Of a stretch of 35,001 nucleotides of DNA, positions 33,079 to 35,001 are shown piece after piece. The notes below the pieces were generated by a model that was not told the DNA's origin, searched no databases, and worked only from the letters and a program-made list of their open reading frames with translations. A program made the translations under genes and the position numbers. Positions within the stretch are counted from its first letter, which is position 1. Each line of letters opens with the position of its first letter. Origin of the DNA: Bacteroidota bacterium (GTDB lineage: Bacteria; Bacteroidota; Bacteroidia; AKYH767-A; OLB10); the NCBI GenBank assembly GCA_024643795.1, contig JAHEMF010000029.1, forward strand, positions 1 through 35,001, given 5' to 3'.

Positions 33079-33847
33079 GCGCAGTTTCCCCGTTGGCATC
33101 AGTAAGCTGGAAGTTGTTGAACCCTTCACCAATAATGATACCTACCTCGCCTAATTGTAAAAGATCAAGCAAAGCAAGGAATGTAAAACATGCATGAAGT
33201 CGGGATTGGCAAGTTTGAAAAATATCCAGAAAGTATACAATGGGTTTGAGGCGTACAAGGCGAACGATATTTTCCCTTTCTGATTCAAGTGTAAAAGGAT
33301 ATTGTTCTACTGTATGATTTTGGCGCGCTTCATTTATTTTAAAACGCTCCATAACCTTTTCAAATGTCGTGAGGAGTTTAAATAATGTTAATGCATTCAA
33401 CTCAGATGAGTAGGTTGATCCGTCGGCGTTGAGGGCAATATTTGAAAGCTCATTTTCAACACTTCTACGTGCAATTTTTTTAGTGCGCTCTTCTTCGAGC
33501 ACCTGGAGTTCACCTGCAGCTTCTTTGTACTTTTTATATTCTAATAACTGTGCAACAAGATCCTGACGTGGATCGATCTCATTACCATCCTCGTCTTTCG
33601 GTAATCTGGGCAACAGTAACTTTACTTTGATGCGCATGAGAGTGGAGGCAACCAATATGAACTCACTTGCGAGTTCAATGTTCATTTTTTCAGCGGTGCT
33701 GATATATTCAAAAAAATCTTTGGTGATCTGCGAGATAGGGATGTTATGAATATCCAGCTCATCACGTTCTATAAAGAACAAAAGCAGGTCAAAGGGCCCC
33801 TCAAACTGAGGTAGTTTTATTTCGTATTGGTTAGATGTCTGTTCCAC
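33068..33847 (-). CDS. scpA: Segregation and condensation protein A
   Basis: The kleisin of the SMC-ScpAB complex; it bridges SMC heads and binds ScpB. The 259-aa protein opens with IKLPQFEGPFDLLLFFIERDELDIHNIPI, the strongest ScpA signature, followed by SEFILVASTLMRIKVKLLLPRLP, a charged middle and a C-terminal winged helix (SRLHACFTFLALLDLLQLGEVGI). ScpB is at 10603-11376. A TATCTTTG element upstream is a likely promoter. Confidence 0.95.
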   Translation of the reverse strand: MEQTSNQYEIKLPQFEGPFDLLLFFIERDELDIHNIPISQITKDFFEYISTAEKMNIELASEFILVASTLMRIKVKLLLPRLPKDEDGNEIDPRQDLVAQLLEYKKYKEAAGELQVLEEERTKKIARRSVENELSNIALNADGSTYSSELNALTLFKLLTTFEKVMERFKINEARQNHTVEQYPFTLESERENIVRLVRLKPIVYFLDIFQTCQSRLHACFTFLALLDLLQLGEVGIIIGEGFNNFQLTDANGETAHAN

Positions 33848-33869
33848 GCTATAAATTGTCTCTTACTGG

Positions 33870-33877
33870 CAAAGATA
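33870..33877 (-). promoter_or_regulatory. Candidate -7 promoter element for scpA
   Basis: The minus strand reads TATCTTTG, an exact TAnnTTTG match, 22 nt upstream of the scpA start in the divergent gap. The nearest TTTG upstream is too close to be the -33 element. Nearly identical to the leuS element. Confidence 0.45.
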
Positions 33878-33936
33878 CGGTCTCAAAACTTTATCCTGAA
33901 GGGTTTTGTTAACGAATTCATTATCATTGCCGAACC

Positions 33937-34290
33937 ATGAAAAAAATCTACCATCTCTCTACTTGTAGCACAAACAAGAGGATCTTGAAAGAACTCAAGC
34001 CAGGAAAGGAGTATTTTTTGCAAGATATTAAAAATGAGCCTATTACATCTAAGCAAATTGATGAGATGAAAAAACTGGCCGGGAGCTATGAGGCATTATT
34101 CAGCAGGGTGGCTATGAAATACCGTAAGTGGGGCTTGAATGAAATGAAACTTACAGAGAAAGATTACAGGAAATATATCTTGGAAGAATATACTTTTTTA
34201 AAGCGTCCGGTCATCATTTCAGGTGAACAGATTTTCATAGGCAGTTCCCCGAAGAATGTGGCATCCGCAAAAGCGGCAATGAAACTGTAA
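33937..34290 (+). CDS. ArsC/Spx-family protein
   Basis: A 117-aa thioredoxin-fold protein of the arsenate reductase-like family. The N-terminal active-site loop is STCSTNKRIL with C10 and R15 (C-x4-R), followed by LKPGKEYFLQDIKNEPITSKQI, a Spx/ArsC-type helix pair and the closing KRPVIISGEQIFIGSSPK, typical of the family. The usual 'CGTC' is 'CSTN', so there is a single Cys in the loop. It may be an ArsC-like reductase or a Spx-like regulator; the sequence does not decide. It is divergent from scpA. Confidence 0.82.
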   Translation: MKKIYHLSTCSTNKRILKELKPGKEYFLQDIKNEPITSKQIDEMKKLAGSYEALFSRVAMKYRKWGLNEMKLTEKDYRKYILEEYTFLKRPVIISGEQIFIGSSPKNVASAKAAMKL

Positions 34291-34326
34291 ACATTACTTT
34301 TATAGCGCATTTAAATCGCTGATCAA

Positions 34327-35001
34327 TTGACAAATAACCGGGTTATTGCTCACCTGTCAGTTTTGGTGGCCAACCTCATATACGGCGCCAACTATACTAT
34401 TGCCAAAGGTGTGATGCCCGATTATATTGGCCCGTTCGGGTTTATATTTTTGAGAGTCATTTCTGCCTCAATTATTTTCTGGGTTATAGATATCTTTTTT
34501 AAATCGCCAAGAATGGAAACGAAAGATCTGGGCAGGCTCATCTTGTGCGGGCTTTTCGGAGTGGCTACTAACCAATTGCTGTTTTTTAAAGGATTGAGTA
34601 TAACAGCGCCTATTAATGCTTCTTTAATGATGACCACTAACCCTATCATGGTAATGATTGTAGCGGCTATCATTTTACGGGAAAAGGTATCATTGAGAAA
34701 GGTCTCAGGAATAATCATTGGAATATTAGGGGCGGTTTCTCTCATTATTTTTGGGAAACAATTCAATTTTCAACAGGGCGATGTTTTGGGCGACCTGTTG
34801 ATCCTCATCAACAGCATTTCTTTCGGCATTTTTCTGATCATCGTTAAACCGTTGATGCAAAAATATCCGCCCATCACGGTAATGAAATATGTTTTTGTTT
34901 TTGGAAGCTTGTTTGTGATCCCGTTCGGATATGATGAATTCAATCGTATAGAATTTAAAGATTTTCCAACCCACATTTGGCTTGCGGTCAGTTATGTGGT
35001 T
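34327..35001 (+). CDS. EamA/DMT-family transporter (3' end outside window)
   Basis: The 5' part (225 codons) of an inner-membrane drug/metabolite transporter with ten helices expected, of which about six are visible. The first helix pair reads HLSVLVANLIYGANYTIAKG and GPFGFIFLRVISASIIFWV; the EamA signatures LFFKGLSITAPINASLM and TTNPIMVMIVAAIILREKVS follow. The frame is open to the right edge with no stop. The start must be the TTG at 34327: an in-frame stop lies at 34312 and the next ATG is well inside the first helix region. The substrate is unknown. Confidence 0.88.
   Translation, partial: MTNNRVIAHLSVLVANLIYGANYTIAKGVMPDYIGPFGFIFLRVISASIIFWVIDIFFKSPRMETKDLGRLILCGLFGVATNQLLFFKGLSITAPINASLMMTTNPIMVMIVAAIILREKVSLRKVSGIIIGILGAVSLIIFGKQFNFQQGDVLGDLLILINSISFGIFLIIVKPLMQKYPPITVMKYVFVFGSLFVIPFGYDEFNRIEFKDFPTHIWLAVSYVV

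Noticed and set aside
34422-34976. Minus-strand ORFs opposite the EamA gene
   Set aside because: The plus strand carries a continuous membrane transporter with EamA motifs to the window edge; the opposite frames are shadows.
1-35001. Many further TAnnTTTG-like matches
   Set aside because: In AT-rich DNA this short motif is common by chance. Only matches at a sensible distance from a gene start or with a terminator partner were kept.
1-35001. CRISPR arrays, insertion sequences, phage or toxin-antitoxin genes
   Set aside because: No regular repeats, terminal inverted repeats, transposase, integrase or toxin motifs were seen on either strand.

Overview
The window looks like a chromosome segment from a member of the Bacteroidota, most likely an environmental Cytophagales-type bacterium. 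The evidence is the AT-rich DNA and the families present: DUF4468, DUF4476, DUF3098, DUF6029, Omp28-like and lamin-tail/FlgD-type surface proteins. Starts almost never have a Shine-Dalgarno sequence, and several upstream regions carry the Bacteroidota -7 element TAnnTTTG. There is no rRNA, CRISPR array, insertion sequence, integrase, phage gene or obvious pseudogene. Most of the window is housekeeping and envelope genes, and gene density is high.

Layout. (1) 2-871: 3' part of an amidohydrolase. (2) 876-7681, minus strand: ftsX, DUF3098, uppP, truB, then queA, ispD, a D,D-carboxypeptidase with two LysM domains, and a DUF4468 protein. This run joins cell division, undecaprenyl carrier recycling, isoprenoid synthesis, peptidoglycan trimming and tRNA modification. 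(3) 7799-12190, plus strand: leuS, scpB and a secreted DUF3108 protein. (4) 12196-17617: asd (minus), a secreted lamin-tail protein (plus), then MscS and SLC13/TrkA_C transport genes (minus). (5) 17618-22546: an accessory-looking stretch of small secreted, membrane and hypothetical proteins, two very small membrane ORFs, a DUF4476 protein, a FadL/OmpP1 barrel, an 80-aa unknown and a tRNA with a CAT anticodon. Most of the non-coding signals are here: four terminators, a strong hairpin, a 14-bp direct repeat and a rare strong ribosome-binding site. (6) 22576-27464: HAD phosphatase, methylmalonyl-CoA epimerase, rhomboid protease, WD40 protein, ruvB, queG and a 63-aa unknown. (7) 27562-33847, minus strand: scpA, a flippase-like membrane protein, TlpA thioredoxin, DUF6029, an Omp28-like lipoprotein, an outer-membrane barrel and ubiX. 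(8) 33937-35001: an ArsC/Spx-like protein and the 5' part of an EamA transporter that runs off the window.

I did not find a convincing new defence or mobile system. The best candidates for something undescribed are the tlpA-DUF6029-Omp28 envelope cluster and the small-gene/RNA region at 17.8-19.4 kb. The latter holds a 28-aa and a 59-aa membrane ORF, a stand-alone terminator and a strand-asymmetric hairpin. Functions are given from motifs read by eye; no database search was run.
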